A DNA stretch of 7,944 bases, taken from Pseudomonadota bacterium. Its GTDB lineage: Bacteria; Myxococcota; Polyangia; Polyangiales; Polyangiaceae. Both the position numbers and the translations under genes were made by a program. This document shows, in pieces, positions 1 to 5,734 of the stretch. The notes beneath the pieces were generated by a model. That model had not been told where the DNA came from, ran no database searches, and saw only the letters and a program-made list of their open reading frames with translations. How positions within the stretch are numbered: the first letter of the stretch is position 1; each line of letters starts with the position of its first letter. The stretch spans positions 1 to 7,944 of the forward strand of contig JAEZYO010000807.1 in assembly GCA_023419055.1 (NCBI GenBank), in the 5' to 3' direction.

Positions 1-1401
1 TCGCACAACTGCGGCATGGGAGAGGTCGCTCCAGTCGAGGTCGTGCGGGGCGCCATGCTGCTCCGCTCACGTTGCCTGTCGCGCGGCTACTCGGGCGTGC
101 GTCCGGACGTCGTGGACGCCTATTTCAACTTTCTGAACCGCGGCATCACCCCGGAGTGTTTCCGCTACGGGTCCATCGGCGCCAGCGGAGACCTCGTGCC
201 GCTCGCCACGATCGCCGCGGCGGTCGTGGGTGAGGACGTGAAGGTTCGCTATCGCAATCGCACGTTGCCAGTGCGCACGCTGCTTGGCGAGCTAGGCATC
301 TCGCCTCTTCAGATCCAGGGTCGCGAAGGCTTGGCGCTCATCAACGGCACCTCCTTCATGAGCAGCGTCGCCGGGCTCGCGTTGCATGATCTCTCCGAGT
401 TGTTCGACTCCATGCTCACCGTCGTCGCCATGGCGCTCGAGTCGATGCTGGTCATCGAGGACGGGTATCATCCCATCGTCCATGAGCTGAAAGGGCACCG
501 CGGGGAGCTCGCCGTCGCCGAACGCATTCGATCCGTCTGGTCGGGCAGCCACCTCATCCGGGATCTCGAGAAGGCGCGCTCGGAGGGCGCCGCCGAAATC
601 GGCGTGCAGGACTACTACTCGCTCCGCTCCGTCGCGCAAGGTTTCGGCGTGTTCTACGAGAACCTGGCGCGAGCCACCCAGTGGGTCGAGTCGGAAATGA
701 ACTCGGTGAACGACAACCCGATCGTCGTGCCCGAGCACCAGCAGGTCTATCACACGGCGAATTTCATGGGCTACTACGTGAGCTCGGCCTGCGACATGCT
801 GCGCGCCGACATCGCTCAGGCAGCCACCTGGATCCACGCTCTGCTCGCCATCCTGGTGCACCCGCGCAAAAACCGTGGCCTCCCGGTCAACCTGATCGAC
901 GATCCGACCAACTACAGCGGCTTCCGCCCGATCCAGATCCTCGCGGCGTCGCTCACGGTTCAGTGCCGGAAGCTCGCGCAGTCACATGCTTCGTTCGTCA
1001 TCCCGACCGAGGGTGACAACCAGGACGTCAACAGCCTGGGCACGCACGCCGCGTTCGACCTTCGAGCCTCCGTCCAACACCTGCAGGAGCTGACGGGCAT
1101 CTTGCTGATGGCCGCGTCCCAGGCGCTCGAGCTTCGTGGCATCGAAAAGGCTGGCCACAAGAGTCGGGCCATCGTGGAAGAGTATCGTCAAACCGTCCCC
1201 TACCTCCGCGAGGACCGGTTGGTCCACACGGATTTGGTCGCCACGGTGGAGACGATGCGCCGGATGGTCTCGCTCGGCGCGGCCGAGAGCTCCGCGGCGC
1301 ACGACGGACCGGTGAGGCGCTCTTCGGCGGTATTCTTGAAAGGTACTCCGCAAGAGCCGGAAGAGCCGCCGCTCGAAGAAGCCGCGGGCTCCCGAAGGTG
1401 A
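1..1401 (+). CDS. Aromatic amino-acid ammonia-lyase (MIO family), probable tyrosine ammonia-lyase, 5'-truncated by window edge
   Basis: Cytosolic lyase of the HAL/PAL/TAL family, which removes ammonia from an aromatic amino acid using an MIO group formed from Ala-Ser-Gly. The frame is open from base 1, so the ATG at 16 is internal; 466 residues are visible. Alignment from memory with histidase places the ASG triad (A61-S62-G63) about 80 residues further along in the full protein, so the lid-loop part is missing. Conserved elements seen: GSIGASGDLVPLA around 57-69, LINGT with N115, QDYYSLR at 203-209 (Gln, Tyr and Arg of the active site), NSVNDNP at 234-240, NQDVNSLG at 340-347. The last has Gln where histidases have the catalytic Glu, and matches the plant PAL signature, arguing against histidase. 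Ser-His at residues 1-2 aligns with the His of histidases and of tyrosine-specific enzymes; PALs have Phe there. A Pro/Glu-rich tail ends the protein. The next gene, a phenolic acid decarboxylase, supports tyrosine as substrate. An aminomutase remains possible. Confidence 0.88.
   Translation, partial: SHNCGMGEVAPVEVVRGAMLLRSRCLSRGYSGVRPDVVDAYFNFLNRGITPECFRYGSIGASGDLVPLATIAAAVVGEDVKVRYRNRTLPVRTLLGELGISPLQIQGREGLALINGTSFMSSVAGLALHDLSELFDSMLTVVAMALESMLVIEDGYHPIVHELKGHRGELAVAERIRSVWSGSHLIRDLEKARSEGAAEIGVQDYYSLRSVAQGFGVFYENLARATQWVESEMNSVNDNPIVVPEHQQVYHTANFMGYYVSSACDMLRADIAQAATWIHALLAILVHPRKNRGLPVNLIDDPTNYSGFRPIQILAASLTVQCRKLAQSHASFVIPTEGDNQDVNSLGTHAAFDLRASVQHLQELTGILLMAASQALELRGIEKAGHKSRAIVEEYRQTVPYLREDRLVHTDLVATVETMRRMVSLGAAESSAAHDGPVRRSSAVFLKGTPQEPEEPPLEEAAGSRR
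1395..1401 (+). promoter_or_regulatory. Ribosome binding site deciding the padC start
   Basis: AAGGTGA lies at the very end of the lyase reading frame, five bases before ATG 1407, and matches the anti-Shine-Dalgarno complement well. It favours ATG 1407 over GTG 1398, which lies inside the site itself. Confidence 0.6.
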
Positions 1402-1406
1402 ACGCC

Positions 1407-1907
1407 ATGAGCAACGAAAAGGACCTATCCGGCCTGATCGGGAAGCACCTCATCTACACCTACGACAACGGCTGGCAGTACGAGATCTACGTCAAGAACG
1501 CGACCACCTTCAGCTACCGCATTCACAGCGGGATCGTCGGGGGGCGCTGGGTGACGGATCAAGAAGCCCACATCGTCGACATCGGCGACAACGTCTACAA
1601 GATCTCGTGGGACGAACCCACGGGGACGACCGTCAGCATCGCCATCAACCTCACGCGTCGAAAGCTCTACGGGACGATCTTCTTCCCGAAGTGGATCGCA
1701 GACGAGCCCACCAAGACCATCTGCTACCAGAACCAGCACCTGGACCGCATGCGCCAGTACCGCGACGCCGGCCCTACCTACCCGAAGCTGGTCATCGACG
1801 AGGCTGCACAGATCACGTTCATCGAAGACTGCGGTCCCGATCGCAACGACGTGATCGATCGTCCTTCGTACGAGCTGCCAGAGGGCTACACCTCCAGAAG
1901 GAACTGA
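1407..1907 (+). CDS. padC: Phenolic acid decarboxylase
   Basis: Cofactor-free cytosolic decarboxylase that converts p-coumarate, ferulate or caffeate to the 4-vinylphenol. The 166-residue length is normal for the family. Compared from memory with Bacillus subtilis PadC, the protein keeps IYTYDNGWQYEIY at 16-28, IHSGIVGGRWVTDQ at 39-52, SWDEPTGT at 67-74, FFPKW at 92-96 and CYQN at 106-109. The catalytic set Tyr11, Tyr13, Arg41 and Glu64 of PadC corresponds to Y17, Y19, R47 and E70, so the enzyme should be active. The frame can also start at GTG 1398, which overlaps the lyase stop as GTGA. I prefer ATG 1407 because AAGGTGA (1395-1401) sits five bases upstream as a good ribosome site. Translational coupling to the lyase suggests that the decarboxylase consumes its product. 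No PadR-type repressor gene is visible beside it, unlike many stand-alone padC loci. The C-terminal tail (about 145-166) is variable and Asp/Arg-rich. Confidence 0.93.
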   Translation: MSNEKDLSGLIGKHLIYTYDNGWQYEIYVKNATTFSYRIHSGIVGGRWVTDQEAHIVDIGDNVYKISWDEPTGTTVSIAINLTRRKLYGTIFFPKWIADEPTKTICYQNQHLDRMRQYRDAGPTYPKLVIDEAAQITFIEDCGPDRNDVIDRPSYELPEGYTSRRN

Positions 1908-1919
1908 ACGCGTGGTGGT

Positions 1920-1957
1920 CGCTTCGAAGTGGGCGCGCTGAGCGCCCCTTCGAGGCG
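1920..1957. terminator. Hairpin between convergent genes, likely bidirectional terminator
   Basis: The bases form a stem of about 16 pairs: GGGCGC (1931-1936) with GCGCCC (1942-1947), then TCGAAG (1924-1929) with CTTCGA (1948-1953), and a few more pairs outward including one G-T. The loop is GCTGA and T1930 is bulged. It lies 13 bases after the padC stop and 6 bases from the stop of the convergent minus-strand gene. There is no clear T-run on either side, as is common in GC-rich genomes, so factor-assisted or bidirectional termination is inferred from position and stem strength. Confidence 0.65.
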
Positions 1958-1962
1958 TCGAC

Positions 1963-2337
1963 TCAACGCCCGCGCGCCTTGGTCACCGCCTCGATCATGC
2001 GCGGAATCGCGACCGAGATCAGGATGCCGAGGTTGGCTCGCTTGTTGTCGATCAACATGCCCTGGAGCAACGCTCCGTGGTTGATCACCGCCGCGGTGTG
2101 GTTGTTCTCGACGTCGATGATGTAGTAGCGGCCGAGCGGAGGAAAGTTCGAGTCGGCCATCGCGCTCTGTAGCTCGGTCGTGACGCGCGTGAACAGCGCG
2201 ACCGCTACCGGTTGCTGGTTGAAGCCCGCCAGCGACAGCCCGTCCGCGCGGTCCCAAATGTCGGTGGCGACGAGCCCGTCACGGAGCACGTTGCGAAGAT
2301 CTTGAACGGCAAGGTCGAGGAGCTTTGTTTCGATCAT
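1963..2337 (-). CDS. Small Roadblock/LC7-like protein, last gene of the ParA operon
   Basis: A 124-residue soluble protein without signal peptide or membrane segment. The layout suits a Roadblock/LC7 (MglB-like) fold: an N-terminal helix (about 3-20), then DRADGLSLAGFN at 29-40, a helix (46-63), the strand pair RYYIIDVENN at 70-79 and AAVINHG at 82-88, LLQGMLIDNKRANLGIL at 90-106 and a C-terminal helix. Roadblock proteins dimerise and commonly act as activating or scaffold partners of small Ras-like GTPases; no such GTPase is encoded here. The ATG at 2337 is preceded by a weak purine stretch, GAGAAAG. It lies 43 bases after the preceding minus-strand gene, which encodes a second Roadblock-like protein, so the two may form a heterodimer. 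The family assignment is by pattern, and a profile or structure search could overturn it. Function not known. Confidence 0.7.
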   Translation of the reverse strand: MIETKLLDLAVQDLRNVLRDGLVATDIWDRADGLSLAGFNQQPVAVALFTRVTTELQSAMADSNFPPLGRYYIIDVENNHTAAVINHGALLQGMLIDNKRANLGILISVAIPRMIEAVTKARGR

Positions 2338-2380
2338 AGGTCTTTCTCAAAGTGAAGAAGTCGCGCGAGCTTCGATCAGA

Positions 2381-2983
2381 CTAGAGGCCTTCCACCGTCA
2401 CTTCGAGCGCTCGTTTGAGCTGCTCCAAGGCTTCGGTCGAGAGCGCCTCCGCACCCACCGCACCCAGGCAGAATCCTCCACGCCCGGTGCGAGCCTCCAC
2501 CCAGGACATCATGTTGGCGCCAAGCCACAGGGCGCCCGCCGTCGCGTCGATCCCCGGGATACTGCGCACCGATACCAGGGCGGACAGCAACGGCCCTACC
2601 AGCGAGACGTGAGCCTCGGAAATCCCGTGCGCCGCGAGGGTGAGCCCGTTGTCGTCGGCGACGAACGCCCCTGTACAAGGGTGATAGTCGAGCGTCCACG
2701 CCAACAGCGCGTCGAGCCGGTCAGAAGGATTGTCCGAGGGCGGGACGAGCGTCGGCACCCGCTTTTGCGGCGCGCGCGCAGGGACGCTCGGTGACCGAGT
2801 AGGAGGCGTCGAAGCGCGAGGAGGGGGCGACGAGAGACGCGCAGGCGCCGGCGGGATCGGGGCTGAGCGCGCAGGCGCAGTTGCCCGGGCGAAGCTCGTG
2901 GTCGCTCGACGTGGCACCGTAGCGCGGGCCAGCAGGCGCGCGATGCTCTCCGCGTCAGTCCACGAGACGGATCGGTCCGTCAT
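2381..2983 (-). CDS. Roadblock/LC7-like protein with disordered Pro/Ala/Arg-rich N-terminus
   Basis: A 200-residue cytosolic protein in two parts. Residues 1-20 form a short possible helix (SWTDAESIARLLARA), followed by a low-complexity Pro/Ala/Ser/Arg stretch to about 85 that looks disordered and positively charged. Residues 86-200 have the layout of a Roadblock domain: helix DRLDALLAWTLDY (88-100), strand GAFVADDNGLTLAAHG (105-120), helix (122-140), a strand pair around ALWLGANMMSWVEA (151-164) and GGFCLGAVG (169-177), and a closing helix (182-196). The start overlaps the end of the ParA gene by 29 bases. A strong GGAAGGAGA site inside that gene, five bases before ATG, supports the start and suggests higher expression than the upstream genes. 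In MinD/ParA systems, basic disordered N-termini on partner proteins often stimulate the ATPase. That role is only inferred here. Confidence 0.75.
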   Translation of the reverse strand: MTDRSVSWTDAESIARLLARATVPRRATTSFARATAPARSAPIPPAPARLSSPPPRASTPPTRSPSVPARAPQKRVPTLVPPSDNPSDRLDALLAWTLDYHPCTGAFVADDNGLTLAAHGISEAHVSLVGPLLSALVSVRSIPGIDATAGALWLGANMMSWVEARTGRGGFCLGAVGAEALSTEALEQLKRALEVTVEGL

Positions 2984-3758
2984 TGCTGTCTCCTTCCAAG
3001 AGGCCGAGGCGGGCCTCGATTTCTGCCACCAGGCTATCGAACACGGCGGCCACGCTCGGCGGCCGACGACTGAGCAGGCCGAGCGGTACGCCCGCGCGGC
3101 TGGCCTGCAGAAACGTGTTGTCCCGAGGAATGGCGGTCTCGAAGACGCGGTCGCTGTAGAGGCCCCAGAGCTCCTCGAGCGACGCCAAAACGACCGGATC
3201 GCGGAACGAGCTCATGTTTCCGACCACACCCAGCAGCGAACAACTGTCGCCCGCCTCCCGAAGATGCGCCAGGAGCTCGAGCAGCCGTGGCAACGAACGC
3301 AAGGCCAGCGGCTCACACTGGGCCACCGCGACGACGCTTTCCACGGCTTCGAGCGCAAGGCGCGTCATTCCGCCGAGCCCGGCCGGGGTGTCGAACAACA
3401 CCACGTCGTACTGCCGCTGGCTCTTGTCCACGATGCGCTTCAGCGCGTCGTGCGCCCGCGCGAGCGTCGCGAGGTTGTCCACGTCCAGCGCGCCCACCGC
3501 GCCCATCGGCAAGATCTGGAGCTCGGGCAGGCGGGTCCGGAGAACGCGAGACAGCGCAGCGTCCCCATCCCCGAGGCACTCGGCCAGGCCCGCGCGATCA
3601 GCGACGCCGTCGAGTGAAAGGCCGATGGCCCCTTGTGGATCCGTGTCCACGAGTAAGGTGCGCGAGCCTCGCCGAGCGAAGGCGTACGCGCAGTTGAGCG
3701 CCGTCGTGGTCTTACCAACCCCACCTTTGAGACTGGCGAATGCAATGGATAGCGTCAT
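2955..3758 (-). CDS. ParA/MinD-family ATPase (Soj-like, orphan)
   Basis: Deviant Walker ATPase that dimerises on ATP and typically positions DNA, chemosensory arrays or other large complexes by binding nucleoid DNA non-specifically. The 267-residue protein has the deviant Walker A KGGVGKTT at 11-18 with both signature lysines (K11, K16), the A' motif VDTDPQG at 37-43, Walker B VVLFDTPAG at 119-127, and the family-typical C-terminal IPRDN at 210-214 followed by QASRAG. It lacks the N-terminal helix-turn-helix of plasmid type Ia ParA and has no obvious C-terminal amphipathic membrane helix of the MinD kind, so nucleoid binding is more likely. No ParB or MinC/MinE gene is seen in the window. The neighbours are DUF4388 and Roadblock-like genes, pointing to positioning of a protein complex rather than chromosome partition. 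The start overlaps the stop of the preceding gene as ATGA and has no ribosome site, so translation is probably coupled. Confidence 0.9.
   Translation of the reverse strand: MTLSIAFASLKGGVGKTTTALNCAYAFARRGSRTLLVDTDPQGAIGLSLDGVADRAGLAECLGDGDAALSRVLRTRLPELQILPMGAVGALDVDNLATLARAHDALKRIVDKSQRQYDVVLFDTPAGLGGMTRLALEAVESVVAVAQCEPLALRSLPRLLELLAHLREAGDSCSLLGVVGNMSSFRDPVVLASLEELWGLYSDRVFETAIPRDNTFLQASRAGVPLGLLSRRPPSVAAVFDSLVAEIEARLGLLEGDSNDGPIRLVD
2989..2997 (-). promoter_or_regulatory. Strong ribosome binding site inside the ParA gene
   Basis: On the minus strand GGAAGGAGA precedes the ATG at 2983 by five bases. It is the clearest Shine-Dalgarno site of the operon. The two genes before it start at ATGA or TGAATG junctions with no recognisable site. 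Confidence 0.75.
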
Positions 3759-4630
3759 CGAGGAAAACCCAATCTGCGTAGCTGCTCCAGGTTTGCACGC
3801 ACGAGATGAGAGCCCGGATCGAGCTCCGAGAGCAAAGTCAGTACGCGCGCCGCTTCGTCGTAGTTGCGAGCCATCAACAACCCGCGAGCCTCGTCGTTCA
3901 GCTGTCGCACGCGTAGAGCCAGCTGCTCCGGGCTCGAGAGCGTCGCTTCGATCTGCGCCGGTGAGAGCGGCGGCGGGCTCGCCACCTGGCCCTCGTCGAT
4001 GCGCCGTGACGACTCGAGCACCAGCTCGTAGAGGCCCTTGTTGATCGTCCGCTCCTTGCGCGAACCGCTGGCCGCGCTGACGCGCGCTCGCATCTCGGGC
4101 CGGATCAATCGAGCGAAAGCGTCCTCACCCACTCCGAGCGCGTCGAAGGCCGTCCACACTTCACCGCCCTGCACTTCGATCACCCCGACGTCACAGCCGT
4201 CCTGGCTCAGCACCAGGATGTGCGAGCCACCGGACATGCAAATCATCTGCAGGAAATCGACCGGAGCAAAGCTTGCGTGGGGAGGAACCGACGGCGCAAT
4301 GAGAGAGCGCGCCATCACGATCAGCGACTCCTCCGAGATCGGCCGCGTGGTACGCGGCAGCCCGTTCATGTCAGTCACGTCTTCGCCCTCGTTTAGCGCG
4401 AGCACCACGCGCTTCGTGCGGGCGAGCAGCTGAGTGACGGCGTCCACGGGAGCCCCTTCCAGAGAACGCGTATAGAAAACGAGCCCCACGTCCTGCGCGT
4501 CGTCGAGCACCTGCGTGAGCTCGTGCCAGGAAGCGGCGCCGAGCGCGCTTGCGGGTGTCTGAGCTGCCACGATGCGAATGCAGCGCATACGCTCGCGTAG
4601 ATCGGGATCTGCGACCACCACCAAGCTCAT
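3755..4630 (-). CDS. Pseudo-receiver plus DUF4388 (PATAN) protein with C-terminal TPR-like helices
   Basis: A 291-residue cytosolic protein with three parts. Residues 1-112 resemble a response-regulator receiver: LVVVADPD at 3-10 supplies the acidic pair, VGLVFYT at 48-54 is the third strand, RVVLALNEGED at 74-84 the fourth, and RPISEESL at 96-103 replaces the usual Lys-Pro loop. No Asp ends the third strand and the Lys is Arg, so it probably cannot be phosphorylated. Residues 123-180 fit DUF4388/PATAN, an interaction domain common in myxobacterial regulators: DFLQMICMSGGSHILVL, then a GEVWTAFDALGVGEDAFARLI segment. Residues 235-285 form two helices like a TPR unit (NYDEAARVLTLLSELDPGS). The start abuts the upstream stop as TGAATG with no ribosome site, and its own stop overlaps the ParA start. 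A role as an adaptor linking a signal to the ATPase is inferred. Confidence 0.75.
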   Translation of the reverse strand: MSLVVVADPDLRERMRCIRIVAAQTPASALGAASWHELTQVLDDAQDVGLVFYTRSLEGAPVDAVTQLLARTKRVVLALNEGEDVTDMNGLPRTTRPISEESLIVMARSLIAPSVPPHASFAPVDFLQMICMSGGSHILVLSQDGCDVGVIEVQGGEVWTAFDALGVGEDAFARLIRPEMRARVSAASGSRKERTINKGLYELVLESSRRIDEGQVASPPPLSPAQIEATLSSPEQLALRVRQLNDEARGLLMARNYDEAARVLTLLSELDPGSHLVRANLEQLRRLGFPR

Positions 4631-5356
4631 TCAGGAACGGCTTTCGAGATCCCGGCGAGCGCGACGCAACATGACCTCCGCCGGTCCGTCCCCGGGGCGC
4701 AGCCGCGCGCAGGTCTCGAAGGCCTCCACGGCGTCAGCGAAGCGCTCTTGAATGAATGCCGCGGTTCCGCGTGAGAATGCCTCGCGGTACAGCCGGACCT
4801 CGGGCGCCTCCTCCGCAGGAGGAGGAGGCGGCGGCGGAGGCGGGGCGCTCGAACCGCTTCGGGCGGTTTCTGGCATCGGCTCCTCGGCGTTCAGCGACTC
4901 CTGATCGAGCCGGCGGCTCTCGGAGAGCGGAGGCACTGGCCGACTCGCGGGCGCTGGCGGGGAGGCCAAGGCCGGGCTCCCGTACAGCTCGATCAGCACT
5001 TGCAGGGTGCGCAGCCGGCCGAGCGGGCACATCTCGGCGATGTCTCCGTAAGTAGTCGCGCCGTCGATGTATCGCGAGAGCAGCACCACGTCGGGCGATC
5101 GACCCGCTTGCGGAGTGATGGGTTGCGGAATTTGATCCAGCCCGCCGAGACGCTTGGCGTAGGCACCGATCAGGAACTCTTTCACCCGATCGATGCCCTT
5201 TTGAAGTTCGACGCTGTCAGGCGCCTCCGAGCGCGCTTGATAGAGCCGCGCGAGCGCCTCTTCGTAGCGCTTCTCGCGCAGCAGCACGAGCACGTCTGCA
5301 CGCACCAGAGCTGTGCTGGAGTCACCACCTTCGTTCAGCGCTCGGGGACGCACCAC
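4631..5356 (-). CDS. TPR-like scaffold protein with proline linkers, first gene of the operon
   Basis: A 241-residue soluble protein, mostly helical, not assigned to a named family. Residues 17-50 look like one TPR (REKRYEEALARLYQARSEAPDS). Residues 55-127 form a helical, possibly winged-helix-like unit with AYAKRLGGLDQIPQP and LLSRYIDGATTYGDIAEMCP, a pattern I associate with myxobacterial regulators that also carry DUF4388. A linker (about 128-180) rich in Pro, Ser and Glu includes nine consecutive Pro at 172-180. Residues 185-237 contain a second TPR-like unit (RFADAVEAFETCARLRPGD). The start is GTG at 5356; the second codon is also GTG, so 5353 is possible. No ATG, GTG or TTG occurs further upstream before an in-frame stop near 5398. 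No ribosome site is evident, so leaderless translation is conceivable. It abuts the DUF4388 gene with no gap. Likely a scaffold in the same complex (inference). Confidence 0.7.
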   Translation of the reverse strand: MVRPRALNEGGDSSTALVRADVLVLLREKRYEEALARLYQARSEAPDSVELQKGIDRVKEFLIGAYAKRLGGLDQIPQPITPQAGRSPDVVLLSRYIDGATTYGDIAEMCPLGRLRTLQVLIELYGSPALASPPAPASRPVPPLSESRRLDQESLNAEEPMPETARSGSSAPPPPPPPPPAEEAPEVRLYREAFSRGTAAFIQERFADAVEAFETCARLRPGDGPAEVMLRRARRDLESRS

Positions 5357-5362
5357 GGGTGA

Positions 5363-5369
5363 ATAGTAC
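5363..5369 (-). promoter_or_regulatory. Possible -10 element of the ParA operon
   Basis: On the minus strand TACTAT matches four of six bases of TATAAT and lies about nine bases before the GTG start, which would make the transcript leaderless or nearly so. No good -35 hexamer stands 16-18 bases upstream. Weak. Confidence 0.25.
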
Positions 5370-5388
5370 CCTACGGCTCGTGCGGATG

Positions 5389-5414
5389 TTGTGTTTCAGT
5401 TCGTCGAAACACAA
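5389..5414. promoter_or_regulatory. Perfect 9-bp inverted repeat with parS-type half-sites
   Basis: TTGTGTTTC (5389-5397) and GAAACACAA (5406-5414) are exact inverted copies around an 8-base spacer. The inner TGTTTC and GAAACA are the outer six bases of each arm of the canonical ParB site, but parS has only ACGT between them, so the spacing here is four bases too long. It lies some 33 bases before the GTG start of the operon containing the ParA-like gene. Most likely an operator for an unknown dimeric regulator. It is unlike a terminator because no T-run follows on either strand. Confidence 0.55.
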
Positions 5415-5423
5415 TCAAACGCG

Positions 5424-5450
5424 CGTGAATTTAATTAAGTGGTGTTCACG
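5424..5450. promoter_or_regulatory. Second dyad with AT-rich centre
   Basis: CGTGAA (5424-5429) and TTCACG (5445-5450) are inverted copies around a 15-base AT-rich centre containing TTAATTAA (5431-5438). A wider pair, GCGCGT (5421-5426) and ACGCGC (5454-5459), surrounds it imperfectly. The AT-rich centre contrasts with the GC-rich surroundings and could be a regulator site or a promoter unwinding region. Confidence 0.35.
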
Positions 5451-5648
5451 ATTACGCGCCTACAGCTGCACCTTGCGCGGCCTCTCCACGCACGGCGGAA
5501 CGCCGTACGCTCCCACCGCAACCTGCGACGGCGACAGGTATCGCTTGACGGCGCGACCCTCCGGCCGGTCAGAGCGACAGTGCCGTCTTCAAGTTACCGA
5601 GAATGAATTCCGGAGCGGCGCACGACCAATAACCGGGAGCAAAGCGCG

Positions 5649-5681
5649 ATCGCCAATTCATCTCCATGAGGTGATTGCGAT
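5649..5681 (-). terminator. Candidate terminator hairpin after the secreted-protein gene
   Basis: About 14 pairs form between 5649-5664 and 5668-5681 with two single-base bulges (C5653, T5657), one G-T pair and a CAT loop. It lies 53 bases past the stop of the minus-strand gene ending at 5735. Only a short CTTTG follows in the direction of transcription, so termination is inferred from position and pairing alone. Confidence 0.35.
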
Positions 5682-5734
5682 AACGCCCCACGCTGCAACG
5701 ACGAGTGAAGGCATTTCGCATCGGTTACGCCTGT

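Larger units (their letters stand above)
5357..5734. other. 378-base intergenic region, probably promoter and regulatory DNA
   Basis: No convincing gene lies here. Open frames crossing it have composition unlike the real genes. It separates the end of the secreted-protein gene from the start of the five-gene operon, both on the minus strand. Positions about 5385-5450 are much richer in A and T than the rest of the window and hold two dyads listed separately. A small perfect hairpin, ACGGCG-GAA-CGCCGT, lies at 5492-5506. The remainder (about 5507-5640) shows only short GC palindromes without clear meaning. Confidence 0.6.

Noticed and set aside
2730..3617. Long plus-strand open frame (295 codons) opposite the ATPase and Roadblock genes
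   Set aside because: Composition is dominated by Arg, Gly, Glu and Ala with no recognisable motif, and it lies antisense to genes with clear ATPase motifs. Long shadow frames are expected in GC-rich DNA.
2955..3758. Chromosome or plasmid partition ParA with a ParB partner
   Set aside because: No ParB gene is adjacent, no exact parS is present, and the neighbours are DUF4388 and Roadblock-like genes.
5431..5438. TTAATTAA palindrome as a replication-origin or restriction-related site
   Set aside because: A single short AT palindrome without DnaA boxes or iterons is not evidence of an origin. It is kept only as the centre of a dyad.
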